A stretch of 33,281 nt of DNA, taken from Rugosibacter sp. (GTDB lineage Bacteria; Pseudomonadota; Gammaproteobacteria; Burkholderiales; Rhodocyclaceae). Location of the stretch: contig WOZP01000067.1 in the NCBI GenBank assembly GCA_011620215.1, forward strand, positions 4,837 to 38,117, read 5' to 3'. The notes beneath the pieces are model-generated. The model was not told the origin of the DNA. It searched no databases and saw only the letters and a list, made by a program, of their open reading frames with translations. The stretch's first letter is position 1, and each line of letters starts with the position of its first letter. Made by a program: the position numbers and the translations under genes. Positions 9,829-18,442 of this stretch are shown here, piece by piece.

Positions 9829-9834
9829 ATTATA
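9829..9834 (-). promoter_or_regulatory. possible -10 box for the M17 aminopeptidase
   Basis: On the minus strand the hexamer TATAAT is a perfect -10 match, about 48 nt before the chosen start. No good -35 is seen 16-18 nt upstream; that region instead holds two tandem copies of CGAGTGA (9839-9858). It would give a sensible leader for the 9781 start. Confidence 0.3.
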
Positions 9835-9936
9835 TGTGCTCGTCACTCGTCACTCGCCAGCTGAAAAATTCAATAGCCAATCTTCGGATAAGCCATGCTC
9901 CCCCTCATCTGGATATCAATTCAGTGCATAAGTCTA

Positions 9937-9966
9937 TTGAGTTTACGGCGATTGCCACAATATACA
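9937..9966 (+). promoter_or_regulatory. putative sigma70-type promoter of the AmmeMemoRadiSam operon
   Basis: TTGAGT (9937-9942), an 18-nt spacer and TATACA (9961-9966) stand 28 nt before the MEMO-like start codon. Matches to consensus are 4/6 in each box, so this is plausible rather than certain. Confidence 0.4.
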
Positions 9967-9993
9967 AATCCTGAAATCAATCGAGAGATTCAC

Positions 9994-10806
9994 ATGTCTG
10001 CAAACATTCGTCCAACCGCTGTTGCTGGTACGTTCTACCCGGCCCACGCCGCGCCATTGCTCGACCAGGTACGGCACTTTCTTGAACGCACGCCCCCTCA
10101 CAAGCAAGTGCATCCACCCAAGGCCATCATCGTTCCCCACGCCGGCTATATCTACTCGGGCGCCATTGCTGCCAACGCTTATGCGCTATTGCGTCCGCTA
10201 CGCGACACGATACGTCGTGTCGTGCTGCTGGGTCCTGTGCATCACATGTCGGTGCGTGGCTTGGCTGCCCCCAGCGTGGCGGCATTCGCCAGTCCGCTGG
10301 GCACAGTGATGCTAGATCAGGCGGCGCTGGCAACTCTGGCCAACTTGCGACAAGTGATGGTGGATGATCGTTGCCACGCGCGCGAACACTCTCTGGAAGT
10401 TCATCTGCCATTCTTACAAAGCATGCTGGAGGATTTCAAACTGGTGCCGCTGGCTGTGGGCGATGCCAGCGCCGCCGACGTAGCAGAAGTGCTGGAGCGG
10501 CTATGGGGCGGCGACGAGACGTTGATTGTGGTGAGTTCTGACTTGTCGCACTACCTGACCTACCCTGCCGCGCAACAGAGGGACGCGACGACAGCGCAAG
10601 CTGTGCTTGATTTGCGTACCAACATTTCCCACGAACAGGCCTGCGGTGCCACACCGATGAATGGTCTCCTGTTGGCCGCTCGGCATCACGGCCTGCGGCC
10701 AGTGCTGCTTGACCTGCGTAATTCCGGGGATACGGCTGGCGACAAGAGCCGTGTCGTGGGTTACGCCGCATTTGCCCTGTATGAGGATAAACCCCATGCT
10801 CATTGA
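9994..10806 (+). CDS. amrB: AmmeMemoRadiSam system protein B (MEMO1 family)
   Basis: 270-aa homologue of human MEMO1, related in fold to class III ring-opening dioxygenases. The start IRPTAVAGTFYPAHAAPL is typical. His49 in VPHAGYIYSG, the His pair in GPVHHM (83-84) and the Cys in EQACGATPM correspond to the metal-binding positions reported for MEMO1. ATG 9994 is chosen because the conserved region begins there and GAGAG precedes it; in-frame codons back to 9895 are unconserved. First gene of a three-gene cassette: its last 11 nt overlap the start of the AMMECR1-like gene. Biochemical role unknown; the conserved cassette suggests a shared redox or RNA/protein-modification job, which is speculation. 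Confidence 0.93.
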   Translation: MSANIRPTAVAGTFYPAHAAPLLDQVRHFLERTPPHKQVHPPKAIIVPHAGYIYSGAIAANAYALLRPLRDTIRRVVLLGPVHHMSVRGLAAPSVAAFASPLGTVMLDQAALATLANLRQVMVDDRCHAREHSLEVHLPFLQSMLEDFKLVPLAVGDASAADVAEVLERLWGGDETLIVVSSDLSHYLTYPAAQQRDATTAQAVLDLRTNISHEQACGATPMNGLLLAARHHGLRPVLLDLRNSGDTAGDKSRVVGYAAFALYEDKPHAH

Positions 10807-11458
10807 TAGCGCAAAAAAAACCACTGCGCTCAAAACCAGTCCGAACAACGAAACCGCTAACGCAATGGGCAACGTACTCTTGCCCATTGCGCGTATGGCT
10901 ATTGCCAACGCACTCGTGCAAACGGGGCAAGTGGATGAATCCTTGTCCAGTGAAGGCTTCCCAGAAACGGGTTCAAACAAAAGTCTTCTTTCGGATACCC
11001 CGTGCCTGAATCAGCCGGGGGCAAGCTTCGTCACCCTGACCCAGAAAGGAACGCTACGCGGCTGCATGGGTACATTGGAGGCACACCGCACGTTGCTGGC
11101 TGATATCAAAGCCAATGCGTTGGCCGCCGCTTTCCGTGATCCGCGTTTCGCTCCTCTGCAGTTGTCTGAATTAGCGGTCACCCAGGTTGAAGTGTCGCTG
11201 CTCTCGGCCATTCAGCCCATTGTGGTTAATAGCGAGCGTGAAGCGCTAGACGTTTTACGCCCCGGCATAGATGGTGTTGTGCTGGAATACCGCCACTATC
11301 GCAGCACATTCCTGCCTCAGGTATGGGAACAATTGCCGGAACCCGAATTATTTCTGGCACATTTGAAAAACAAGGCCGGGCTACCGACTGATTTTTGGGC
11401 CGAAGGGATTCGCCTGTCAATTTATGGCGTGAGCAAATGGAAGGAGTCTGCGCGATGA
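10796..11458 (+). CDS. amrA: AmmeMemoRadiSam system protein A (AMMECR1 family)
   Basis: 220-aa AMMECR1-domain protein. The family core is clear: GASFVTLTQKGTLRGCMGT, then DPRFAPLQLSEL and a strand-rich half (QVEVSLLSAIQPI). In archaea and bacteria it occurs beside MEMO-like and radical SAM proteins; the human homologue AMMECR1 has no settled biochemical function. The start ATG 10796 lies inside the end of the preceding gene (11-nt overlap), and the stop TGA overlaps the next ATG by 4 nt (ATGA), indicating translational coupling on both sides. The first 45 residues before the core are variable and low in similarity. Confidence 0.92.
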   Translation: MLIDSAKKTTALKTSPNNETANAMGNVLLPIARMAIANALVQTGQVDESLSSEGFPETGSNKSLLSDTPCLNQPGASFVTLTQKGTLRGCMGTLEAHRTLLADIKANALAAAFRDPRFAPLQLSELAVTQVEVSLLSAIQPIVVNSEREALDVLRPGIDGVVLEYRHYRSTFLPQVWEQLPEPELFLAHLKNKAGLPTDFWAEGIRLSIYGVSKWKESAR

Positions 11459-12579
11459 AACATGAGCCCATGACAAACACGCCAAGCATGACAACCGAGT
11501 CGGATTACCCGGCCCGTTATTGGCATGCCAATGATGATGGCCGCATTCAGTGTGACCTGTGCCCGCGCGACTGCAAGTTGAACGACGGTCAAAGGGGTGC
11601 CTGCTTTGTGCGCCAGCGCATAGGCGATCAGATGATTCTGACTACCTATGGCCGCTCCTCCGGATTTTGCATTGACCCCATCGAAAAAAAGCCGCTTAAC
11701 CACTTTTATCCTGGTAGCAGCGTATTGTCTTTCGGCACGGCAGGCTGCAATCTGGCATGCAAATTTTGCCAGAACTGGGACATCAGCAAATCCAGGGACA
11801 TGGACAAGCTGATGGATCAAGCCTCGCCCACCGCCATTGCCGATGCGGCCGAGCAATACGGTTGTAAAAGCGTCGCCTTCACCTACAACGATCCCGTGAT
11901 CTTTGCCGAATATGCGATGGACGTTGCAGACGCATGCCATGCACGAGGCATCAAAACTGTCGCAGTGACAGCCGGCTATATACATGACCAGGCACGGCGC
12001 GACTTCTTTGCCAAAATGGATGCCGCCAATGTGGACCTGAAGGCGTTTACCGAAGATTTTTACTTCAAGCTTACCGGCTCGCAACTGCAACCCGTACTGG
12101 ATACGCTGATCTATCTCAAGCACCATACCGATGTGTGGTTCGAGATCACCACCCTGCTCATCCCCGGTAAAAACGACTCGGACGAGGAACTCGCCGCAAT
12201 GAGCCAGTGGATCATGCGCGAACTGGGACCCGGCGTACCGTTGCACTTCACGGCCTTTCATCCTGATTACAAGATGCCGGACATACCGGCCACACCAACC
12301 GCAACGCTGACCCGTGCCCGCGAGATCGCCCTCAATGTCGGGCTTGACTATGTGTATACCGGCAACGTCCATGACTTGGCAGGCGGCACCACCTCCTGCC
12401 CTGCCTGCCAGACGCCGCTTATCATTCGCAACTGGCACCAGATCGTTCAATACCATATCACCCCGGAAGGCCATTGCCCAAATTGCAAAATGCCGTTAGC
12501 CGGACGGTTTGAAGCATTCAGCGGAAACTTTGGCCAGCGGCGCATCCCTATCGCCATCGGCGCTACGTACAACCTATGA
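11455..12579 (+). CDS. amrS: AmmeMemoRadiSam system radical SAM enzyme
   Basis: 374-aa radical SAM protein. The [4Fe-4S]/SAM triad is CNLACKFC (Cys98, Cys102, Cys105), preceded by GTAG as in pyruvate-formate-lyase-activase-like members. An N-terminal cysteine group (CDLCPRDC at 33-40, Cys50) and a C-terminal zinc-ribbon-like pair (CPAC ... CPNC) flank the core and could hold extra metal sites. The middle carries the usual YNDPVIFAEYAMD stretch. Its ATG overlaps the AMMECR1-like TGA. The next gene, an alpha/beta hydrolase, begins 10 nt after its stop on the same strand. Substrate unknown; by family it should generate a 5'-deoxyadenosyl radical. Confidence 0.93.
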   Translation: MKHEPMTNTPSMTTESDYPARYWHANDDGRIQCDLCPRDCKLNDGQRGACFVRQRIGDQMILTTYGRSSGFCIDPIEKKPLNHFYPGSSVLSFGTAGCNLACKFCQNWDISKSRDMDKLMDQASPTAIADAAEQYGCKSVAFTYNDPVIFAEYAMDVADACHARGIKTVAVTAGYIHDQARRDFFAKMDAANVDLKAFTEDFYFKLTGSQLQPVLDTLIYLKHHTDVWFEITTLLIPGKNDSDEELAAMSQWIMRELGPGVPLHFTAFHPDYKMPDIPATPTATLTRAREIALNVGLDYVYTGNVHDLAGGTTSCPACQTPLIIRNWHQIVQYHITPEGHCPNCKMPLAGRFEAFSGNFGQRRIPIAIGATYNL

Positions 12580-12589
12580 GAATGTCATC

Positions 12590-13246
12590 ATGACCACACC
12601 CAAACTAATGCAACCCGGGCAACTCGCACATATTCCACATGGCGACATATTCATTGAGGGCCTGCTGGAACTGCCGGAGAACCCTGCAGGTATTGTCCTG
12701 TTCGCTCATGGCAGCGGCAGTAGCCGCCACAGCCCACGCAACAACTATGTGGCCCGCATATTGCGTGAAGCCGGGATCGGCACACTGCTGATGGACTTGC
12801 TCACGCCGGAGGAGGACGATAATTATGAAACCCGCTTTGACATTTCCCTGCTGACTCGGCGCCTGCTCGCCGCCACTGTCTGGGTGAGCAAGCGCATCGA
12901 CTGCCAACCCTTGCCGCTCGGCTATTTCGGAGCCAGCACGGGTGCTGCTGCTGCACTGCAGGCCGCCGCCAAGCTTGATGGAAAAATCGCCGCCGTGGTG
13001 TCGCGTGGTGGGCGCCCAGACCTGGCCGGGGCTGACATCCTGGGCAAGGTAGTTTCCCCCACCCTGTTGCTGGTCGGCGGAGATGACGACGAAGTGATTG
13101 ACATCAACCACCGCGCCGCAGCATCCATGTGCTGCCACAATGAATTAGTCATCATCCCCGGTGCCACTCACCTGTTTGAGGAACCCGGCACCCTGGAAAG
13201 CGTAGCGCACCTGGCAGCGACGTGGTTTGAGCGCTATTTCAAATAA
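12590..13246 (+). CDS. dienelactone-hydrolase-like alpha/beta hydrolase
   Basis: 218-aa alpha/beta hydrolase. Visible: oxyanion/HG motif FAHGSGSSRHSPRN (about 41-54), nucleophile elbow GASTGAAAAL, acid region VGGDDDEVIDIN and His in PGATHLFEEPG. GASTGA is typical of the small dienelactone-hydrolase-like proteins that elsewhere are fused to a phosphoribosyltransferase domain (as in M. tuberculosis Rv0571c). Here the hydrolase and a matching phosphoribosyltransferase are separate, tail-to-tail genes. Start ATG 12590, with GAG of TATGAGAA before it; a longer frame back to 12509 lies entirely inside the preceding gene. Likely the fourth gene of the AmmeMemoRadiSam operon. Substrate unknown. Confidence 0.85.
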   Translation: MTTPKLMQPGQLAHIPHGDIFIEGLLELPENPAGIVLFAHGSGSSRHSPRNNYVARILREAGIGTLLMDLLTPEEDDNYETRFDISLLTRRLLAATVWVSKRIDCQPLPLGYFGASTGAAAALQAAAKLDGKIAAVVSRGGRPDLAGADILGKVVSPTLLLVGGDDDEVIDINHRAAASMCCHNELVIIPGATHLFEEPGTLESVAHLAATWFERYFK

Positions 13247-13288
13247 AAAATAGGCAACAGCCGACGACAGTGGCATTGCCTCGCCGCA

Positions 13289-13915
13289 TCAAGCATCACG
13301 CAAAACTTCAATGACCTCATCGTCTTCCACCTGCGGAAAATCACGGTAAAACTGCCCTACCGCCTGGAAATTGAAGGGGGTTTGCAAACACACCATCTCG
13401 TCGGCATATTGCGCTACTCGTTCCACCGTATCGAGTGGCGCAACCGGCACAGCGCACACCAGTCTGGCCGGTTTCTTTTCGCGCAGGCTGTGCAAGGCTG
13501 AAATCATGGTGGCCCCGGTCGCCAGGCCATCATCAACCACAATGACGGTACGCCCGGCTGGATCAATGGGCGGGTGCAGGGGCGTATATTCGGCCCGCCG
13601 ACGGCGAATGGTTGATAGCTGGCGCTGCTTTTCCTGTTCCAGATATTCCTTAGTCACACCCGCTGCTGCGGCATATTCGGCCACATACATCCAGCCCGAC
13701 TCATCCACCGAGCCAATGGCGAATTCCGGATTGGCGGGCATCGCCAACTTGCGCACTAAAACCACATCCAACTGTCCTTCCAGTGCATCCGCAATGATTC
13801 GTCCCATGGGTACTGCACCCCGCGGAATGGCCAGCACCAGCGGGTTTTTGCCCTGGTAAGCAGCAAGTGCTGCGACTAATTTATGCGCGGCCTGGCTACG
13901 ATCACGAAAAAGCAT
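13289..13915 (-). CDS. phosphoribosyltransferase family protein
   Basis: 208-aa type I PRTase. The PRPP-binding loop VIVVDDGLATGATM (about 124-137) is intact, with the PPi loop region VRKLAMPANPEFAIGSVDE near 54-72, typical of the uncharacterised PRTases that are found alone or fused to dienelactone-hydrolase domains. It starts at ATG 13915 after a strong AGGAGG six nt upstream. It converges on the hydrolase with 42 nt between stops, so the two are not cotranscribed, although homologous domains are found as one polypeptide in other bacteria. The base substrate is unknown; a purine/pyrimidine salvage role cannot be assumed. Confidence 0.88.
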   Translation of the reverse strand: MLFRDRSQAAHKLVAALAAYQGKNPLVLAIPRGAVPMGRIIADALEGQLDVVLVRKLAMPANPEFAIGSVDESGWMYVAEYAAAAGVTKEYLEQEKQRQLSTIRRRRAEYTPLHPPIDPAGRTVIVVDDGLATGATMISALHSLREKKPARLVCAVPVAPLDTVERVAQYADEMVCLQTPFNFQAVGQFYRDFPQVEDDEVIEVLRDA

Positions 13916-14024
13916 GGCAACCTCCTGAAAAAACGATAACGATACGCTTTTTTAATCTTGTCCTGCCGCGTGATGATCTAACGTGCTTTAAAATTCACTA
14001 TCCTTTCATTCCACAACTCGCTCT

Positions 14025-14831
14025 ATGCGCCAATACCTCGACCTGATGCGCCACGTGCTTGACCACGGCACGGAAAAATCCGACCGCACCGGCACCGGCA
14101 CACGCTCGGTGTTCGGCTATCAGATGCGCTTCGACCTGGCCGCGGGCTTTCCGCTGCTGACCACCAAGAAACTGCACCTGCGCTCGATCATCCATGAACT
14201 ACTGTGGTTTTTGCAGGGTGAAACGAACATCCGTTATCTCAAGGAAAATGGCGTCTCGATCTGGGACGACTGGGCCGACGAAAATGGCAATCTGGGTCCC
14301 GTGTATGGGCATCAGTGGCGGCACTGGCCAAACCGTTCAGCGCAAAGCCCCGCTGGCGAAATTGACCAGATCGTCCAGTTGATCGATGGCCTGAAAAAAA
14401 ATCCGGATTCGCGCCGCCATATTGTTTCCGCCTGGAACCCGGCGGACATCCCGCAGATGAAGCTGCCGCCTTGCCATGCGCTGTTCCAGTTTTACGTCGC
14501 CGACAACAAGCTTTCCTGCCAGCTCTACCAACGCAGCGCCGATATTTTTCTGGGCGTGCCGTTCAACATCGCCTCGTATGCCCTGCTCACTTTGATGGTG
14601 GCGCAGGTATGCCAGATGCAGCCGGGTGATTTTGTATGGACCGGCGGCGACTGCCATCTTTACAGCAACCACCTCGAACAAGCCAAACTGCAACTGACGC
14701 GCGAACCACGCCCGCTGCCGCGCATGCGGCTGAATCCGGCAGTGGATGACATTTTCGCTTTCCGTTTCGAGGATTTCACCCTGGAAGCGTATGACCCGCA
14801 TCCGCACATCGCCGCGCCGGTGGCCGTGTAA
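14025..14831 (+). CDS. thyA: thymidylate synthase ThyA
   Basis: 268-aa ThyA, which methylates dUMP to dTMP using methylene-tetrahydrofolate. Visible: [13 protein letters not shown] at 19-31, the [10 protein letters not shown] segment, the catalytic Cys150 in [12 protein letters not shown] (Cys146 in E. coli), and [17 protein letters not shown] for dUMP binding. Length matches E. coli ThyA (264 aa). Followed after 27 nt by glk on the same strand, so the two are probably cotranscribed. No folA is adjacent. The upstream 109 nt are shared with the divergent phosphoribosyltransferase gene; no convincing promoter was recognised there. Confidence 0.98.
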   Translation: MRQYLDLMRHVLDHGTEKSDRTGTGTRSVFGYQMRFDLAAGFPLLTTKKLHLRSIIHELLWFLQGETNIRYLKENGVSIWDDWADENGNLGPVYGHQWRHWPNRSAQSPAGEIDQIVQLIDGLKKNPDSRRHIVSAWNPADIPQMKLPPCHALFQFYVADNKLSCQLYQRSADIFLGVPFNIASYALLTLMVAQVCQMQPGDFVWTGGDCHLYSNHLEQAKLQLTREPRPLPRMRLNPAVDDIFAFRFEDFTLEAYDPHPHIAAPVAV

Positions 14832-14858
14832 GCCCGCAACCGCGGCAGCCAATCACAC

Positions 14859-15806
14859 ATGATCCTCGGCGGCGACATTGGCGGCACCAAGGTACTGCTC
14901 GGGGTGGCGGAAAATGGCGCGCTGATCGTTGAACGCCGTTACGCCAGCGCCGACTTTTTGAATTTCACCGACCTGCTCGCTGCATTCTTTACCGAGACGC
15001 AAATTAACCCGGCCCAGGTGCATGGCGGCTGTCTGGCGCTGGCCGGCCCGATTGCCGATGACGGCTGCTCAGCCCGGCTGACCAATCTGCCCTGGATTAT
15101 CGACAGCAAGAACCTATCGCGCCGCTTCGGCATACCGACACTACGGCTGGTCAATGATTTCGCCGCCGCGGCGCTCGGCGCGGTCACCACACCCCTTGAT
15201 CAACGCATAACGCTACAGGCAGGACAACCCCTGCCCGATGCCCCGTGCCTGGTCGTTGGCGCGGGCACTGGTCTGGGCATGGCGATCGTCTTGCCGCAGG
15301 TTTATCCAAGCCCAGGCTGGCGCATCCTGCCCGGCGAGGGCGGCCATGTTGCCTTTGCGCCCGCCGATGAAGAACAACTCAAGCTATGGCAATTCCTGCA
15401 CGCTCGCCATGGCCGGGTGAATTGGGAGCATGTTGTCTCGGGACCAGGGATTACCGCTATCCATGAGTGCCTGACGGGTGAAATTCTGCCGCCGGAAGAA
15501 ATTTCATCACTGGCCTTGGCCACCACCAATCACGCGGCGCACCGTTCGCTGGCACTGTTTCTTGCTGCTTACGGCGCCTTTGCCGGCGATATGGCATTGG
15601 CTTGTCTCGCACGCGGCGGTGTTTTTCTTGCCGGCGGCATCGCCAGCAAACTTTTGCCGCTACTGCCAGGCAGCCCCTTCTTGACGGCTTTCAACGCCAA
15701 GGCCGAGCATGCGGCCATTGCCGCCAAGATGCCGATTTATACCCCCATCGACCCGGCACTGGGGCTGAATGGCGCATTGCGCATGGCACAGCAAAGTGGC
15801 ACCTGA
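14859..15806 (+). CDS. glk: glucokinase (bacterial Glk family)
   Basis: 315-aa ROK-unrelated bacterial glucokinase, phosphorylating glucose with ATP. Visible: phosphate-1 loop GGDIGGTKVLLG at 4-15, LALAGPIADDG, VNDFAAAALG, the ATP-site VVGAGTGLGMAIV and PGEGGHVAFAPA. Length fits E. coli Glk (321 aa). It lies 27 nt after thyA and converges on glgB, so a carbohydrate-storage context is reasonable. Odd: codons for about residues 25-34 (RRYASADFLN) fall in one exact copy of the 26-bp dispersed repeat (14931-14959). Confidence 0.93.
   Translation: MILGGDIGGTKVLLGVAENGALIVERRYASADFLNFTDLLAAFFTETQINPAQVHGGCLALAGPIADDGCSARLTNLPWIIDSKNLSRRFGIPTLRLVNDFAAAALGAVTTPLDQRITLQAGQPLPDAPCLVVGAGTGLGMAIVLPQVYPSPGWRILPGEGGHVAFAPADEEQLKLWQFLHARHGRVNWEHVVSGPGITAIHECLTGEILPPEEISSLALATTNHAAHRSLALFLAAYGAFAGDMALACLARGGVFLAGGIASKLLPLLPGSPFLTAFNAKAEHAAIAAKMPIYTPIDPALGLNGALRMAQQSGT
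14931..14959 (+). repeat. dispersed repeat, copy within glk
   Basis: Nine bases GAACGCCGT, two variable bases (TA) and the exact 18-bp core CGCCAGCGCCGACTTTTT (14942-14959). The same core occurs at 18176-18193 and, inverted, at 30884-30901. Confidence 0.75.
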
Positions 15807-15834
15807 CCACTGGGTATTTACTGCTCTCAAACTA

Positions 15835-17991
15835 CTAAGCAGGCATCAGCACCAACAACGCCAGCGGCGGCAAAATCAGCTCCATTGACGCCGGTTGCCC
15901 CATCCAGGGCAGCGGCTCGGCGCATACCCGCCCGCCATTGCCCAGATCACTGCCGCCATACAGTGCAGAATCACTGTTTATCCGCTCGACATAATCGGTA
16001 GCCTGCGGCACGCCCAGCCGGTAGCCGTAGCGCGGCACCGGCGTAAAGTTGGCGACCACAATGGCATGGCTGCCATCGCGTGCGCGACGCAGCCAGCTCA
16101 GTATCGACTGGTCGGCATCATGGCAATCGATCCACGCAAAGCCTTCGCCGGAAAAATCCAGCTCATGCAGCGCCGGGGTGTTCAGATACAAATGATTGAG
16201 ATCGCGGGACAACCGCTGCACGCCGGCATGCAGGGGATATTGCAGCAGATGCCAGGGCAATTCTTCCGCCGCATGCCATTCCCGGGACTGGCCAATTTCC
16301 GCCCCCATGAACAGCAATTTTTTACCGGGTGAAGCCATCTGGTAGGCCAGCAACAAGCGCAGATTGGCGAAGCGCTGCCATTCATCGCCCGGCATTTTCC
16401 CCAGCAGCGAACCCTTGCCGTGCACGACCTCATCGTGGGATAAGGGCAGGACGAAATTTTCGGTGTAGGCGTACAACTGGCCAAAGGTGAGCTGATTGTG
16501 GTGATACCGCCGATGCACCGGATCCTGCCGCATGTAGTGCAGCGTATCGCTCATCCAGCCCATGTTCCATTTCATCGAAAAACCCAGCCCGCCCAGCCAG
16601 ACCGGACGCGACACCATGGGCCAGGCCGTGGATTCTTCGGCGATGGTCAAGGCGCCGGGGAACTGGCCATGCACCATTTCATTCAGTTCGCGCAGAAAGG
16701 CGATGGCTTCCAGATTTTCACGTCCGCCATGCACATTCGGCGTCCATTCGCCGGGTTTGCGCGAGTAATCGAGATAGATCATCGAAGCCACGGCATCGAC
16801 GCGCAAGCCATCAATGTGGAATTCGGACAGCCAGTAATGCGCCGAAGACAGCAAAAAGCTCCGCACCTCGTTGCGCCCGTAATTGAACACATGCGTGCCC
16901 CAATCAGGATGGATTTTCTGGCGCGGGTCTTCATGCTCGTAGAGCGAAGTCCCGTCGAAATGGGCCAGCGCCCAATCGTCCGCCGGAAAATGCCCGGGCA
17001 CCCAGTCGAGAATCACGCCGATATTCGCCTGATGCAGCGCGTCGATCAGGAAACGCAAATCATCGGCGCCGCCAAACCGCGAGGTCGGGGCAAAAAACCC
17101 GGTGCATTGATAGCCCCAGGACTCATCCAGCGGATGCTCCATCAACGGCATGAATTCGACATGCGTGAAGCCCATCTCCCGCAGATAGGGCACCAGATGG
17201 GACGCCAGTTCGCGATAACTGTAGAAACGCCCATCCGGGATATGTCGCCGCCAGCTGCCGGCATGCAGTTCATACACATTCATCGGCGCATGCAGCCAGT
17301 CACGCGTCGCGCGCGCGCGCAGCCACTCGGCATCACCCCAGGCATGTACTGGTGAGGCCGTGACGCAACAGGCGGTGGCCGGGCGATACTCAAACGCCCG
17401 CGCATACGGGTCGGCCTTGAGGCGCAGCGCGCCACTCCCGCGCACACGAATTTCAAAACGGTACAAGGCGCCAGTCGGCAATTCTGGAATAAACAGTTCC
17501 CAGACACCAGAAACACCCAGCGTCGCCATCGGGTGTACACGTCCATCCCAAGCATTAAAGTCGCCGACAACGGAAACCCGTTCGGCATTCGGCGCCCAGA
17601 CACGAAAGCAGACGCCGGCCACCCCATCGCGTACCACCAAATTGGCACCCAGTGTCCGCCAGGCCTGGTGCAGGCGACCCGCATTGAACAGGAACAGGTC
17701 ATCCGCCGGTGGCTGTGGCGGGAAAGCATATGCATCATGCTGTTCCACGCCATCAATGCACAGCCGCCACGGACACGGCGGCGGCGTGTCGCCATGCCAT
17801 TCAAAAAGGCCGCTGCCTATTGCTGTTAACGGTGCCCACTTGCCACCGGCAAGTGCGACGGCAACTGATGCAGACTGCGGACGAAACACGCGCAGGCACC
17901 AGCCGATCTCCTCGGCATGCAAGCCGAGCACGGAAAAGGGGTCATATTCGCGCGCCGCCAGCAGCGCAGAACAGGCAGGATGGGAAATCAC
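15835..17991 (-). CDS. glgB: 1,4-alpha-glucan branching enzyme GlgB
   Basis: GH13 branching enzyme forming alpha-1,6 links in glycogen. Order: CBM48-type N-terminal modules (DPFSVLGLH at the start, then [20 protein letters not shown]), catalytic barrel with [18 protein letters not shown], nucleophile Asp in [12 protein letters not shown], acid Glu in [10 protein letters not shown], and [12 protein letters not shown], then a C-terminal beta domain. Start is uncertain: no ATG exists in frame. GTG 17991 is chosen because AGAGG stands 9 nt before it and it places the N-terminus as in E. coli GlgB (718 versus 728 aa); GTGs at 18111, 18129 and 18144 would add 40-51 unconserved residues. No other glg gene is in the window. 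Confidence 0.93.
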   Translation of the reverse strand: MISHPACSALLAAREYDPFSVLGLHAEEIGWCLRVFRPQSASVAVALAGGKWAPLTAIGSGLFEWHGDTPPPCPWRLCIDGVEQHDAYAFPPQPPADDLFLFNAGRLHQAWRTLGANLVVRDGVAGVCFRVWAPNAERVSVVGDFNAWDGRVHPMATLGVSGVWELFIPELPTGALYRFEIRVRGSGALRLKADPYARAFEYRPATACCVTASPVHAWGDAEWLRARATRDWLHAPMNVYELHAGSWRRHIPDGRFYSYRELASHLVPYLREMGFTHVEFMPLMEHPLDESWGYQCTGFFAPTSRFGGADDLRFLIDALHQANIGVILDWVPGHFPADDWALAHFDGTSLYEHEDPRQKIHPDWGTHVFNYGRNEVRSFLLSSAHYWLSEFHIDGLRVDAVASMIYLDYSRKPGEWTPNVHGGRENLEAIAFLRELNEMVHGQFPGALTIAEESTAWPMVSRPVWLGGLGFSMKWNMGWMSDTLHYMRQDPVHRRYHHNQLTFGQLYAYTENFVLPLSHDEVVHGKGSLLGKMPGDEWQRFANLRLLLAYQMASPGKKLLFMGAEIGQSREWHAAEELPWHLLQYPLHAGVQRLSRDLNHLYLNTPALHELDFSGEGFAWIDCHDADQSILSWLRRARDGSHAIVVANFTPVPRYGYRLGVPQATDYVERINSDSALYGGSDLGNGGRVCAEPLPWMGQPASMELILPPLALLVLMPA

Positions 17992-18164
17992 GTTGTACAG
18001 CCTCTCATGGGTATCTTGGCTATCATAGCCGTTAATAATGCTGAAATACCGCGCATGCCAACACTGGCAATGCAACAGGTAAAGCGAAAGTGGTGCGTGG
18101 TGGATTGTCACGTTGCAAGGTTTTGACACGGGCTTGCCTTTCACGCAGGCTGCTGCGCCTCATT

Positions 18165-18194
18165 CAACGCCGTATCGCCAGCGCCGACTTTTTT
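18165..18194 (+). repeat. dispersed repeat, intergenic copy
   Basis: CAACGCCGT, two variable bases (AT), then the exact 18-bp core at 18176-18193 with one further T. It is the only copy outside a coding region (unless the longest glgB starts are used). Confidence 0.75.
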
Positions 18195-18254
18195 GTATGC
18201 GCTCAAGCAAGCACTCGTATGGGAGGATGCATAAGTCGTACAGTCGGCCAGGCA

Positions 18255-18295
18255 CAATATTCGAGGATAACCCGTTGCGTCATCCTCGAATATTG
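18255..18295. promoter_or_regulatory. perfect 14-bp inverted repeat
   Basis: CAATATTCGAGGAT (18255-18268) and its exact reverse complement ATCCTCGAATATTG (18282-18295) are separated by 13 nt. There is no T-tract on either side, so an operator or a transcript-stabilising hairpin is more likely than a classical terminator. It lies between glgB and the kinase promoter. Confidence 0.7.
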
Positions 18296-18351
18296 GACAC
18301 AGAAAAATGCGTTAATACCTGACCCATAACGGGCAACCTCCGCACGATGCC

Positions 18352-18380
18352 TTGATTCTGCTAACAATAAAAGATATAAC
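18352..18380 (+). promoter_or_regulatory. putative sigma70-type promoter of the histidine kinase operon
   Basis: TTGATT (18352-18357), a 17-nt spacer and TATAAC (18375-18380): 4/6 and 5/6 consensus matches at optimal spacing. Transcription would begin near 18387, giving a leader of about 55 nt before the ATG at 18443. Confidence 0.6.
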
Positions 18381-18417
18381 CAAACGCCAACCTTCCCGTC
18401 AGATGGGAAATGCAGCC

Positions 18418-18437
18418 ACTTGAGGATACTTGAGGAT
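18418..18437 (+). repeat. tandem 10-bp repeat duplicating the Shine-Dalgarno sequence
   Basis: ACTTGAGGAT occurs twice in a row (18418-18427, 18428-18437). Each copy contains GAGG; the second is correctly spaced (7 nt) from the kinase ATG at 18443. Confidence 0.75.
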
Positions 18438-18442
18438 AGCTG

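Larger units (their letters stand above)
17992..18442. other. 450-nt intergenic region between divergent glgB and the histidine kinase
   Basis: No convincing gene. It holds possible upstream glgB start codons (to 18144), one exact copy of the dispersed repeat (18165-18193), a perfect 14-bp inverted repeat (18255-18295), a sigma70-like promoter (18352-18380) and a duplicated Shine-Dalgarno sequence (18418-18437). A minus-strand frame over 18203-18457 exists but has no recognisable protein character. Confidence 0.7.

Noticed and set aside
11422-12474. 350-codon minus-strand frame across the radical SAM gene
   Set aside because: Antisense to the CxxxCxxC enzyme; composition typical of a shadow frame.
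13247-13288. Possible bidirectional terminator between hydrolase and phosphoribosyltransferase
   Set aside because: Only a 6-bp AGGCAA/TTGCCT pairing with an 18-nt loop and no T-tract; too weak.
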